Source: Plantago ovata (lineage: Eukaryota > Streptophyta > Magnoliopsida > Lamiales > Plantaginaceae). From it: a DNA stretch of 64,000 bases. The notes beneath the pieces were generated by a model, which was not told the origin of the DNA, made no database searches, and worked only from the letters and a program-made list of their open reading frames with translations. Below, in pieces: positions 1 to 10,769 of this stretch. Each line of letters starts with the position of its first letter. Position 1 is the stretch's first letter. A program made the translations under genes and the position numbers. The stretch is from NCBI GenBank assembly GCA_028274465.1, contig CM051457.1:53976425-54040424 (forward strand), in the 5' to 3' direction.

Positions 1-195
1 TTTATGACAAGCAGTGAGCTTAAGGGTCAAGATGCTTCTGCTCAACTTGTCATTTCAGAGACAAGGGAGATTGCTGAAACCGCGCAGCTTTCTCAAACAG
101 AGCAAGCCAAGAAGTCTGCTGAAGAAACAGTCCCAGAAATTGAAGAAACTGTTAATGCTGAAAGGACTGAGCCACAACCTGTCCTTCTTCAGCAG

Positions 196-270
196 GTAGA
201 TAATTCAACCATCAGTAAAACTTCATTTTCTGAAACTTATTCTTTTGCTAATATTATGATATCTCTACAG
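196..270 (+). other. Putative 75-bp intron 1 in A's accessory ORF
   Basis: A GT...AG segment follows CAGCAG and ends in a pyrimidine-rich CTCTACAG. Its length is a multiple of three and it has no stop, so it also reads through. Its translation is hydrophobic and Asn/Ser-rich, unlike the Glu/Gln-rich flanks, which favours an intron. Confidence 0.55.
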
Positions 271-339
271 ACTTCTCAAGATGCAAGTCAGATGGTTGCT
301 GAAGCCTCTGCACCAGAATCAACACTCCCTGCTCAGCAG

Positions 340-411
340 GTAGTTAAAGTTTTTGGTAATAAAACTAAGTTTGACAACTTAGTACTTGTATCTAACTCAT
401 ATTTATTTCAG
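340..411 (+). other. Putative 72-bp intron 2 in A's accessory ORF
   Basis: The donor GTAGTT again follows CAGCAG, and the acceptor is TTATTTCAG. The length is a multiple of three. It is separated from intron 1 by a 69-bp exon-like unit (271-339). Confidence 0.55.
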
Positions 412-489
412 GATGAACAAATGGAGGATGCTACTCAAGCTCCTCAAGGAATGGAAATTGTACAACATGAGCTTGCTGAAACTCAGCAG

Positions 490-564
490 GTAATTCATGT
501 TTCAGCTTTGAACTCTAAGGCAATTATCCAAACCTCTCCTGATCTAAATATTATTCTTTTTCAG
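490..564 (+). other. Putative 75-bp intron 3 in A's accessory ORF
   Basis: The donor GTAATT again follows CAGCAG, and the acceptor is TTCTTTTTCAG, a very good plant 3' splice site. The preceding exon-like unit is 78 bp (412-489). Confidence 0.6.
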
Positions 565-1485
565 GCTCTAAAGGAGACCACTGAAGTGGTGCACATCACT
601 GAAGATTCACAAGTGAGTTCTGAGGAACTTTACTTGAACTTCAAAAGAACAACCTTGTCAAGAGTTGCTAAGTCTGTCAGCAACTGGCAAAGTTACAGAA
701 GGATGGACTTTTCTGACCTCCATCTTCATCTATCAAATGAGAAAAAGAGATCCTCTCTGCTGAAGCTCGAGACATTTGTCCACTCCATACTTCCTGAAGA
801 ATTCTAATATTCTCAGCTAATGAGTTCGAATCTGATTGCTCAAATCAGAGAGAATATGAAGGCAAAATTTAAGAGTGCCTCTCCAGCTGAACAAGCTGTG
901 ATGCTCAAGGGTTCATTTGTACCCGTGGTGGCTGATCCCCACAAAATCAATGAGGAAGAGGAAGTATCGAGTGTTGCTCTATACAAACATCTTGAGCTAG
1001 TCATTCTGACTGATGATGATGAAGAGGAAGAAGATGAAAACATCCCTACTGATCCCAGTGATGATGAAGGGAAAGATTCAAAGGACAAAAAGGATGACGA
1101 TGATGACAATCAAGGTCCAAGTCCTGATGCTGATGGTTTAAAATTGACAGTTGTTGAAACTGAACAACAAGACAATCAGCAAGCTGAACAAACACAAACT
1201 CAACATGAATCTCAACCTGCTCCTGCTGATGTTGAAACTCAAGCACCTGTACAAGGGGCTGATACTGAAGAGGAATATGCCAGAAAACGAGCTGCCTTGA
1301 AACATGGCAAGAGTCAGTTTTCTGATGCCAAGGTCACTGATACAAACCTTGATGATGAAGATGAAATGGATGAATATTACCAACGAGCTCTACAAAACAG
1401 TCTCCGGATTCATGCAAGGCATACGCAGGATTTGGAAATTGGTCAATCTTCAGGAGTAAAACCAAAGGAAGTCCCCTCCCTTCCA

Positions 1486-1683
1486 CTTACTACTGGCGAA
1501 ACTCCAGTAATTGAGTCTCAAATGTTGCCCTCAGCAACTACTCAATTAAAACTAACTACTGGCGAAACTCCAGTAATTGAGTCTCAAACGTTGCCCTCAG
1601 CAACAACTCAATTAAAACTAACTACTGGTGAAACTCCAGTTGTTGAGTCTGAAGCGTTGCCATCAGCAACCACTCAACCAAAA
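1486..1683 (+). repeat. Three tandem copies of a 66-bp (22-residue) unit
   Basis: GGCGAAACTCC recurs at 1495 and 1561, and as GGTGAAACTCC at 1627, an exact 66-bp period. Each unit encodes about 22 residues beginning LTTGETPV and ending SATTQ. The frame is preserved, so this is a coding minisatellite. Copies 1 and 2 are nearly identical and copy 3 has diverged. Confidence 0.9.
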
Positions 1684-2159
1684 GGAAATGAAGCTGCTGA
1701 CTTAGGTTCCAAGGTTGCTTGCCTTGATGAATCTGAGGATGAAGATGATCTATCAGCAAACGAGGATGAAAACTCCAAGAAAGACCCAAAAGTGGTTGAA
1801 ATTCGTCCTCCTGACTATATAAATGATGTAGACGATGATTTGACAGGAGAATTGCTGATGAAAGATGATCAGTTTGCTTCAGAACTAAAAGTTCATTCCT
1901 TGACCCCAAATCTAGTGCCGTTCCCACGTGTAGAGGAGTTTACTCCTAGAATTCTGGCACTAAAGAAAGTCCATGATGCCTGCAAAGCAGAAGATGAGGC
2001 ATTGCTTGCTGAGAGCCCGCTTGATATTGGAAAAATATTGGCTACAATGCTGAGACGCACTACTACTCTTACAATAGCTCAGAAAGACATCAGTCTTTAT
2101 CACAAGAGCTATGAAGAAGATGTAAGTCAAGCACTCCGGCTAGCAAAGACCGCATTAGT

Positions 2160-4906
2160 TGTAACGATACGGTAAATTTAAAAATAATTTTTAATCGGAA
2201 AATCGAACGGTCTTTTAAAAATAACGGTAAGTAAAGGTTTTGGCTCTCAAACGAGCTTACAATTCAAGAAAAATAAATGCGGAAGCTAAAAGATGATGAC
2301 GTTCAATGGAAAATAACAAGTGAAGACAAAGTTTCTTCTTATTTGAAAACAACCCCAAACCAAAACTCCCCCACACTCTCGAGTCGCCAGACGCCTACTA
2401 GAGCTCATTGGCAGTCGAACCTACAAGGAAGTATTTTGAAAAGAGTGGTGAGATAAAGGATCTCAGTGGTGCTCATGCAATGTTGGTTTCATGCAATTTT
2501 GAAGAAGATCTTTCAGTTTAAAGACATGCAAATTACAGGCAGTAAATTCAGATAACAATCAGTTCAGTAAACAAGCAAATCAATCGGTTAAGATGTCAGA
2601 AAACAGTAAGTCAGTTGTTTTGAAAACAGTTCAGTAACAGTTGGTGCAACCCGCCTTATTGCTCCTACTTCCAATAGCCCTTATCACCCCGTCTAGAAGG
2701 AATTCAATTCTAGCCAGTACTATGTCCTGCGTACGTTCAGGAAAATTCCTACGACCCAAATAGACCTCAGCTTCTTCTGCCTCGCGTCTTAAGGGATTAG
2801 ACTAGGTGACTCATAAATAAACCTGATAGTCAACACTACCCAAGTCTACCTACTTATCAACCTAATCGACCGGTCAACAGTTAACATTAAAACAATGCTC
2901 GGAAATCGAGAAAGGTATTAGAAAACAATGGTCAGTTAAGAAGGCAGTAGTCAGTTGAAGAGTCAGTAAGACAGCAAACAATATCATATAATAGTACAGT
3001 GCAATAATCAATTCAGGAAGTTCGGTGAATTAAGACAATCATGCATAGCATTTCAAACGTGCGATTAAACTTACGAAAGTAACATACGTGTAGGCATACA
3101 TATGAAATAGGAACAAACAATAAGTACAGTAATATAGTAGGCAATTAACACATAACTTCCTTGTAGTTTTAGAAAACAGACAGTAGCACTCACCTTAAAT
3201 AGTACGAGCAAGTACCACGGAAAGAACAACAAATTACGGGATAACGGACGGATCACCTATATAGAAAACGACTAGTTACTAACTAGAAGTCGAAACGGTA
3301 ATAAAAATAACAATCGAAGAAAAGGCGTCAAAGGTGGGGCTCGAACTCAAAACCTTAAGGTTGAACTAGCTAGCACTAAACCACCTAGGCTAGTGAGAAA
3401 TTCAATTGAAATGCTGTGAAAAGAATTTAATAACTGGTTAACTTTCAGAAAAGACATTTAAATTTCAGAAGTAATTTTAGAAATTGCAAACAAGTCCTCA
3501 GAGTTTTAGAAATCTCAAAACAGCCCTCTCAGTAGTTTTAGAAATTCAAAACGAGTCCCAACAGAATCTAAAATTACGAAAAAGCCCTAGATTACTAATT
3601 GCAGTTTAGTCCTTTAAATGACAACATCAAACAAAGCAATCCTCTAAGTCGGGGTTTAAGTCAAAACAGTAACTCAGGGGTCGATCTATAATTTTAGAAA
3701 ACCTAGGTCAACAGTCAACCAGTAACCAAAGTCAAACGGTCATCCAAGTCCAGAAAATACGAAAGGGTAAAACGGTCAATTCAAATCCAAGTCAAACTTA
3801 AATGGGTACTACCAGTCCACAACCTAGTCCAATACGGAAGGTAAAATCGTCCTTTTCAAATCTCAAGGCCAATCCGGTCAAAATCAGTCAATCATCCGGT
3901 CAAGTCAACAAAGGTCCAGATTTACGCAAGGGCAAAATACTCCAGATGTAAAACGAAAAATCAGAAACTAAGTAAGGGTATAACCGTCAAAATAAAATGA
4001 CCAACGAACACAGAGCAACCGAGATCGAGATTTACCTTTCTAACCGAATCGGAAAATGGAGAGGGATGAACGTAGACGATGAAGCTGTGATGAATCAATC
4101 CACAAAACGGGATTCAACCAAAAGTAGAAATAATGGATTGAAAGAAAACGAAAAAAATGAGATCCTCACCTTCGAATGGATCTGAAACTGACCGAATCTG
4201 TGAAATCAAATCAAAACTACGGTTAAACGAGATCCAAATGATTTGAATCAAGGAAAGAGACGAGGTCGAAGGAGACAGTGAGATTAGCAAAAGAACGAGG
4301 CGAAAAGGACAGAGCCGGAACGGAATTGGAGCGGGTCGGGGCTGGCGGCGGTCTGTGGGTCACGATGGTGATGCTACGGTCGTGGTGGTGGAAGATGGGT
4401 GGTCGAGATGATGAAGAAGATAGGTTCCGGTGGTGGTTACGTGGTGGTGATGATGATTGGTACGGTGATGAAGCCTTGATGTGATGATGATGCTGAAAAT
4501 CGATGATGAATGAAGAAGATGAGAAATGGTGATGATGAACGAAAAGGAGATGGGTGACGGCTGGGAGTAAGAGAGGAGAAGAGAAAAGGAAAGAAAGAAA
4601 AGAGAAAAGAGAGGGGTTAGGGTTTTAATTGGATTAGGGTTTCTGATGGGCCATGAGGATTGGGCCAGACCAAAATGGCTAGATAACGGTCAGATTTTTA
4701 AAGCCCAAATGAACGAAAGTTCATAACGAACTCTACACGGTCTAACGAAACGAATTCTAATTCGTAACCAAGTCAAAAGGAACGATCGAAGGTAATAAAA
4801 TTAATTATTACTCAGAAACTTAATTAAATTAAATTAATTACTTAGTTAACTAATTAACATAAAATAATTAAAATAAATTACGAAAATACGGGTTAATACC
4901 GTTACA
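2160..4906 (-). repeat. Element B left arm: LTR in reverse orientation
   Basis: This is the reverse complement of the LTR at 6830-8891, running from the LTR 3' end at 2160 to its 5' end at 4906. The termini are TGTAACG and CCGTTACA. It holds about 700 bp (roughly 2550-3270) that has no counterpart in the right arm; part of that block resembles the LTR of element D. Small ORFs here, such as 3997-4185, are mirror images of right-arm ORFs and are not genes. Confidence 0.88.
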
Positions 4907-4908
4907 GG

Positions 4909-4920
4909 TGGTATCAAAGC
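4909..4920 (+). other. Element B primer-binding site
   Basis: TGGTATCAAAGC, two bases after the arm end, is one mismatch from the initiator-tRNA-Met type TGGTATCAGAGC seen in element D. This shows that the internal region is read on the plus strand. Confidence 0.8.
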
Positions 4921-5415
4921 TTGAGTGCAAACTCAAGCTTGCTAGGATAGGATCTTCTGGCCTTTGGGGTGTGTGTGTGAGGGTCCGAGTCGCTACATAG
5001 GTTGAGTGGTCTTTGTCCTGTTTTTCGAGAATGTCGTACTGTTGTTAAAGTTGACCATTGACTGAGTTCTTGACCGACTTACTCTGTTTTGTCATAAAGG
5101 TTTCAAATGACTTGTTTTGTCTTAAAATTTTCAAATGACTTATATGTCTGCTTAGTTGGAAATTTTGTACTTTACCTGTTGCGTGATACTACTGTTGACC
5201 GTGTTTGCTTTTATTGAGACTATCCAATTGATTATGTTGCCTTAAATGCATGTTGTTTATGTGTTCTATTTAAAAGTATGTTACTTTTTACGTTATTGAT
5301 CGCATGCTTTAAGTTCTCATTTATGCAATAGTTTGGCCTTAAGATTGTAACGCCTTAGGATAGTCACACTCGAGGACGTTAGTTACGTTACTTACCTTAG
5401 ACTAATTGCGATAGG
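4921..5415 (+). other. Element B leader, non-coding
   Basis: An AT-rich leader between PBS and gag. It parallels the leader of element D, including the GGGTGTGTGTGAGGGTCCGA stretch just after the PBS. No ORF is supported. Confidence 0.6.
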
Positions 5416-6533
5416 ATGGCTCCAAGGATTAACACTCGCAACGGCAACAACAACACCAACAACGGCAGCCCCAGCAGTGACCACAACAACAATGATGGCA
5501 CTTCGGACCAAGTTGAGCGGATCATTGCCGCCTTGGGAAACTTCAGCGAGACTATGCGCCATTTTAGGCCACCCCCTGCTCAGCCTGTTGCACCGCCACC
5601 GACTCAAACCATCGACCAGGCTGCCGAGCGCTTCACCCGTTTCCATCACGACTAGTTCGATGGGGCGCCTGACGCCCGCAAGGCTGAGCTCTGGCTAGAG
5701 AGCATGGAGAACTTGTTCTCAATTCTGCACTACCCGGACGAGAGAAAGATTGAGCTTGCAGCGTTCCAGTTCGTGGGAGCAGCGAGAAATTGGTGGAGGA
5801 CCGTCGATGCAAGGTGGAGACAAGAGGAAGTTGACCGCACTTGGAAGAACTTCGAGAAGGAGTTTATGGACAAGTTCGTACCCCGTTTGGTCCGTGAGAA
5901 CAGGAGGGACGAATTCCAAAACCTGGTGCAAGGACAGATGAACGTCGCGGACTATGACTCAGAGTTCACTCGGCTGTTGAAGTATGTGCCGCACTTTCAG
6001 AATGACGAGAGGGAGAAGGTACGTCACTTTGTGAAGGGTTTGAAGTCGAAAATCCGATACAGCCTGTTCGGGATCGAGCTGTGGAAATAGCTGGTGAAGT
6101 GGAGAGTGGTTTGGGAGAACTACAGAGCTATGAACCTCGACGATCTCGAAAAAGGAGTTCTGACCACAGGAGTAGCAAAGATAGCAAGGATCGTCGATCT
6201 CCATCCAAGTACCCTCGCAATCAGCGGGAAAGTCGACCTCGCCAAGTTGTTGATAGTACCGGACCTTCATCTAGGAGGAACTGCAACTTTTGTGGAGGAA
6301 CGAATCACGAGGAAAGCAACTGCTGGAAGAGGAAGGGTTGGTGTTTGGCTTGTGGCAGCAGGGATCATAAAGTTGGTGATTGTCCGAGACGTTACTCTCT
6401 AGCTGAAGATGGAAGATCTGGAGGCTCGAGTTCTAAGAGCCAAGGAAGTGGTACTAAAGCCAAGGCGAGAGTCTACAATATGTTCGCACGTGAGCCTTCC
6501 TCGGAAAATGTAGCAAAAGGTACGCTTCATTAA
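5416..6533 (+). pseudogene. gag: Element B gag (Tekay-type chromovirus)
   Basis: A capsid-type Gypsy gag. It has an Asn-rich N-terminus, then the core with NWWRT, FMDKFVP and YVPHFQNDEREKVRHFVKGL (around 5704-6080). Two CX2CX4HX4C zinc knuckles, CNFCGGTNHEESNC and CLACGSRDHKVGDC, lie at about 6280-6390. The closest relative in the window is element D's gag. Gag packages the RNA in the family. No pol follows before the PPT. It is broken in a couple of places. Confidence 0.88.
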
Positions 6534-6829
6534 GTCAATTTTCGTTTAAGTTTTTGGTTGGTGCTCTGCTGCTCTACGTTTATTAGGTTAGATACACTTA
6601 AAGTTTAAGTTTTCGACGACTTTCTGAGGACTCGTTACGTGGAATCGTTTGGTTGTAGAAATAGGCTCCGTTTCCTTTAGGCTAGTTTCGACTTATCTTA
6701 ACTTTTAGCTTGTGAGATCGTTCTTTCATCCAGCGTTTGAAGTTGAAGACTTTTGTTTCTCCGTTCCCCGTTCGATGGATTTACGCCAGTTAAGTTTCCA
6801 GGACGAAACTTCCTTTAAGGGGGGTGGAG
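6534..6829 (+). other. Element B 3' untranslated region with polypurine tract
   Basis: No coding signal. It ends in TTAAGGGGGGTGGAG (6815-6829), a classical PPT directly before the forward LTR. Confidence 0.8.
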
Positions 6830-8891
6830 TGTAATAACCCGTATTTTCGTAATTTATTTTAATTATTTTATGTTAATTAGTTAACTAAGTAATTAATTTA
6901 ATTTAATTAAGTTTCTGAGTAATAATTAATTTTATTACCTTCGATCGTTCCTTATGACTTGGTTACGAATTAGAATTCGTTTCGTTAGACCGTGTAGAGT
7001 TCGTTATGAACTTTCGTTCATTTGGGCTTTAAAAATCTGACCGTTATCTAGCCATTTTGGTCTGGTCCAATCCTCATGGCCCATCAGAAACCCTAATCCA
7101 ATTAAAACCCTAACCCCTCTCTTTTCTCTTTTCTTTCATTCCTTTTCTCTTCTCCTCTCTTACTCCCAGCCGTCACCATCTCCTTTTCGTTCATCATCAC
7201 GATTTCTCATCTTCTTCATTCATCATCGATTTTCAGCATCATCATCACATCAAGGCTTCATCACCGTACCAATCATCATCACCACCACGTAACCACCACC
7301 GGAACCTATCTTCTTCATCATCTCGACCACCCATCTTCCACCACCATGACCGTAGCATCACCACGTGACCCACAGACCGCCGCCAGCCCCGACCCGCTCC
7401 AATTCCGTTCCGGCTCTGTTCTGTTCGCGACCCCCGGCTCCGTTTTCATTTCCGGTAAGGCTCGAAAGTCCTCCTTTTCGCCTCGTTCTTTTGCTAATCT
7501 CACTGTCTCCTTCGACCTCGTCTCTTTCCTTGATTCAAATCATTTGGATCTCGTTTAACCGTAGTTTTGATTTGATTTCACAGATTCGGTCAGTTTCAGA
7601 TCGATTCGAAGGTGAGGATCTCATTTCTTTCGTTTTCTTTCAATCCATTATTTCTACTTTTGGTTGAATCCCGTTTTGTGGATTGATTCATCACAGCTTC
7701 ATCGTCTACGGTCATCCCTCTCCATTTTCCGATTCGGTTTGAAAGGTAAATCTCGATCTCGGTTGCTCTGTGTTCGTTGGTCATTTTATTTTGACGGTTA
7801 TACCCTTACTTAGTTTCTGATTTTTCATTTTACATCTGGACTATTTTGCCCTTGCGTAAATCTGGACCTTTGTTGGCTTGACCGGATGATTGACTGACAT
7901 TGACCGGATTGGCCTTGAGATTTGAAAAGGACGATTTTACCCTTCCGTATTGGACTAGGTTGTGGACTGGTATTACCCATTTAAGTTTGACTTGGATTTG
8001 AATTGACCGTTTTACCCTTTCGTATTTTCTGGACTTGGATGACCGTTTGACTTTGGTTACTGGTTGACTGTTGACCTAGGTTTTCTAAAATTATAGATCG
8101 ACCCCTGAGTTACTGTTTTGACTTAAACCCCGACTTAGAGGATTGCTTTGTTTGATGTTGTCATTTAAAGGACTAAACTGCAATTAGTAATCTAGGGCTT
8201 TTTCGTAATTTTAGATTCTGTTGGGACTCGTTTTGAATTTCTAAAACTACTGAGAGGGCTGTTTTGAGATTTCTAAAACTCTGAGGACTTGTTTGCAATT
8301 TCTAAAATTACTTCTGAAATTTAAATGTCTTTTCTGAAAGTTAACCAGTTATTAAATTCTTTTCACAGCATTTCAATTGAATTTCTCACTAGCCTAGGTG
8401 GTTTAGTGCTAGCTAGTTCAACCTTAAGGTTTTGAGTTCGAGCCCCACCTTTGACGCCTTTTCTTCGATTGTTATTTTTATTACCGTTTCGACTTCTAGT
8501 TATTTTTATTGCCTGTAATTTGCATGTCTTTAAACTGAAAGATCTTCTTCAAAATTGCATGAAACCAACATTGCATGAGCACCACTGAGATCCTTTATCT
8601 CACCACTCTTTTCAAAATACTTCCTTGTAGGTTCGACTGCCAATGAGCTCTAGTAGGCGTCTGGCGACTCGAGAGTGTGGGGGAGTTTTGGTTTGGGGTT
8701 GTTTTCAAATAAGAAGAAACTTTGTCTTCACTTGTTATTTTCCATTGAACTTCATCATCTTTTAGCTTCCGCATTTATTTCTCTTGAATTGTAAGCTCGT
8801 TTGAGAGCCAAAACCTTTGCTTACCGTTATTTTTAAAAGACCGTTCGATTTTTCGATTAAAAATTATTTTTAAATTTACCGTACCGTTACA
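6830..8891 (+). repeat. Element B right arm: LTR in forward orientation
   Basis: It starts TGTAATAACCCG right after the PPT and ends ACCGTTACA, directly before a second PBS-like sequence. It mirrors 2160-4906 with only scattered differences. Short plus-strand ORFs at 7346-7667 lie inside the LTR and are not supported as genes. Confidence 0.88.
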
Positions 8892-9232
8892 GATGGTATA
8901 AGAGCCTAGATCAACCCAAAGCCCGCACCGGATGGACGGTTGGTAAAGGTTATTGTCAGTTTGTCATCCCCACCACTGAAGGCGCTCGACGAGGACGTCG
9001 AGGCTTTAAGGGGGGTAGTTTGTAATGCCCCGCATCCCACATCGCTTAAGAGTGAGTGGAATAAAGGGTATATATGTTAGACCACCAATCTCACATGGTA
9101 TGAAGCCTTTTGGGTGATTCCAAAAGCAAATCCGTGCGGGCTCAGGCCCAAAGCGGACAATATCATACTGTGGAGACGTGTGTGAGACTGTCCAGGAGTA
9201 ACCACGCCGGCCGGATTGGTCGGGTCGTTACA
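8892..9232 (+). mobile_element. TRIM-like tail of element B: short internal block and 212-bp LTR
   Basis: TGGTATAAGAGCC (from 8894) resembles a Met-tRNA PBS. About 110 bp later comes a second PPT, TTTAAGGGGGGTAG (about 9005-9018), and then a small LTR at 9021-9232 starting TGTAATGCCCCGCATCCCAC and ending GTCGTTACA. A tiny internal region with a very short LTR is the TRIM layout. There is no matching TRIM 5' LTR at the left end of B. The sequence does not resemble the 5S-bearing Cassandra family. Confidence 0.7.
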
Positions 9233-9237
9233 TTAGT

Positions 9238-10504
9238 AAAGGCTCAGACTTTCATGGAAGAAAAGGCCGCAACAGAACAAAGACATGAGGAGAACATGGT
9301 GAGTATTAAAAATGAGTTGTCAAAGATGACTTCTGATCAACAACAAATCATCATGAAATACAACAGTCTAAGTACTCTTGCTGAAAATTGCAATGAGTTC
9401 TACTCTCTGCACATCACTCCGATGTTGCAATCCATGTATAAGGGGGAAAAGAAAGGTACAAGAAAGAGAACCCAAACCCCTCCTACTGTTGATGCGCCAC
9501 TACCTATAGAACCTCTTGCTGAAAAAGAGCAAAGTTCTAAAAGACAAGCAGAATCTGAGTTAAATTCAGCAAGTCCCAAAAAGAGAAAAACTGCTGCTGA
9601 AACTCAAGGTTTTTGCCACACTGAAAGTCATCAAGATCTGAGTGAAGATGATGATGATGATGACAATCCGACAATAGCTCAAGCCATAAGAGCTAGACCA
9701 ATTACAGCCTTAACTCCGTCTGGCCATTCAAAGCATTTCTCTTCTGACTCAAGATCTTCAACAAGAGATCAAGACAATGCAAAGTCAAGAAGAAGAAGGC
9801 AAAGACAGGAAGAAAAGAGGCTGGCCAGCATTGCTATTGGCTCCGGCATTGAATACACCAGGACCAGCAATGATGAAACAACTCAGAACGTGATCAGAAA
9901 CGTTCATGGTTGCTGGATCTTAAAGCTGGAAGACTTGCTGGTGAATGAGTTCTTTCCTACAGCCATTTTGAACTAAATGTTCACATGGATTGATCTTAAA
10001 GTAAAAAGGAAAGAAAGGGCTGAGTCCCTCCCAAGAAATATTGCTGGGAGATGGTTGAATCTTGAAGTCTATGTAAGAAGAACTGCAATTGGTAAGTCTA
10101 TAAGACAAGAACCTGAATTGATAAAACCAGTTGGCATTGCTTATTACTCTGACCCAGTGACCAAGAAGATAAAGAAGAGACTTGGATTGATTCCTTATGA
10201 GTACTTCTATCTCACTGCTAAGGATCAAGAAGAAGATCTTCTCTGGCTAAGGAAGATTCATCCTAAAAGCATTTCAGATACACAGCTTCTCCATGCCAGC
10301 AATTGGGGCATGCATTTGTGGGTAACTCATTACATGGAACTGAATGCTGAAAAGCATCATCATACTGCCTGCAAAAATGCAAGGATTCTTCAATTACAAG
10401 TCCGTAGGCTTCTTGAGAACTACGAAAAGGACTGTATTGAATTCACTACACTTGCTGAGAAGAGTGTAAGAGAGATTTTGAGAAAATCCTCTGGAAGAGC
10501 TTAA
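9238..10504 (+). pseudogene. Accessory ORF of element A, C-terminal part
   Basis: This resumes after B. It shows a helical segment, a basic/acidic region with Lys/Arg clusters (PKKRK near 9583, an NLS-like motif) and an Asp run near 9640. After that comes a more globular C-terminal part (9977-10504) with KPVGIAYYSDPV and LGLIPYEYFYLTAKDQEEDL. No transmembrane segment and no Copia pol motif is present. The function is unknown. It may be a chromatin- or nucleic-acid-associated accessory protein (inference from the NLS-like motif and charge pattern only). Broken. Confidence 0.65.
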
Positions 10505-10769
10505 CTCTCTGTAATAGTTCTGTTAAAGTTTTTACTTGCTGATTTTGTTTAGTTATCTCAGCTCTTTCCTGTAAACTTACTGAAAGATAACTATCAGCAA
10601 TAAAGCTTTTTGACTCTTATTGGTTTTTGATTATGCAAATTACTTATGCTTACTGTTTAATTACTCAAGTATGCTTGCATTAATCAACTGATTTATTCAA
10701 CATCAGAAACCACTAAAAGGGTAACAATTAATTTAGCCATGGATTGCTAACATCAAAAAGGGGGAAATT
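10505..10769 (+). other. Element A 3' untranslated region and polypurine tract
   Basis: An AT-rich stretch with no ORF. It ends in AAAAAGGGGGAAATT, the PPT directly before TGTTAGGAAA at 10770. Confidence 0.85.

Larger units (their letters stand above)
4..2159 (+). pseudogene. Accessory (env-position) ORF of element A, first part
   Basis: This is an open coding stretch rich in Glu, Gln, Ala and Ser, then strongly acidic (Asp/Glu runs encoded around 1010-1110 and 1730-1860), then a helical tail that continues beyond nested element B. No membrane segment or signal peptide is visible, so despite its env-like position nothing shows it to be an envelope. It follows on from the conserved N-terminal domain seen in the sister copy of element C (12776-13696, minus). 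Its first 600 bases contain three intron-like segments and its middle a 66-bp tandem repeat, both listed separately. The function is unknown, and as a fossil it is broken. Confidence 0.7.
2160..9232 (+). mobile_element. Element B: chimeric chromovirus-gag element with inverted LTR arms and a TRIM-like right end
   Basis: The element begins TGTAACG at 2160, ends GTTACA at 9232, and is flanked by a perfect 5-bp duplication TTAGT (2155-2159 and 9233-9237). It therefore entered A's accessory ORF as one integrase-type insertion. The order is: an LTR in reverse orientation (2160-4906), PBS, gag, PPT, the same LTR in forward orientation (6830-8891), a short second PBS/internal/PPT block, and a different 212-bp LTR (9021-9232). 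No protease, RT or integrase region is present, so it is non-autonomous. The arms are very similar, which suggests a young insertion. Confidence 0.85.

Noticed and set aside
840-1383. Minus-strand ORFs opposite A's acidic region
   Set aside because: Ser/Phe-rich mirror readings of Asp/Glu codon runs; the plus strand explains them.
3997-4484. ORFs in B's left arm as possible host genes
   Set aside because: They lie inside an LTR and the first has a mirror copy at 7596-7784; GAT/GGT-rich low complexity.
2160-9232. Foldback or DNA transposon because of the long inverted arms
   Set aside because: PBS, gag, PPT, TG...CA termini and a 5-bp duplication identify an LTR-type element.
9021-9232. Cassandra TRIM (5S rRNA-bearing LTR)
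   Set aside because: No 5S-like internal promoter sequence is visible.
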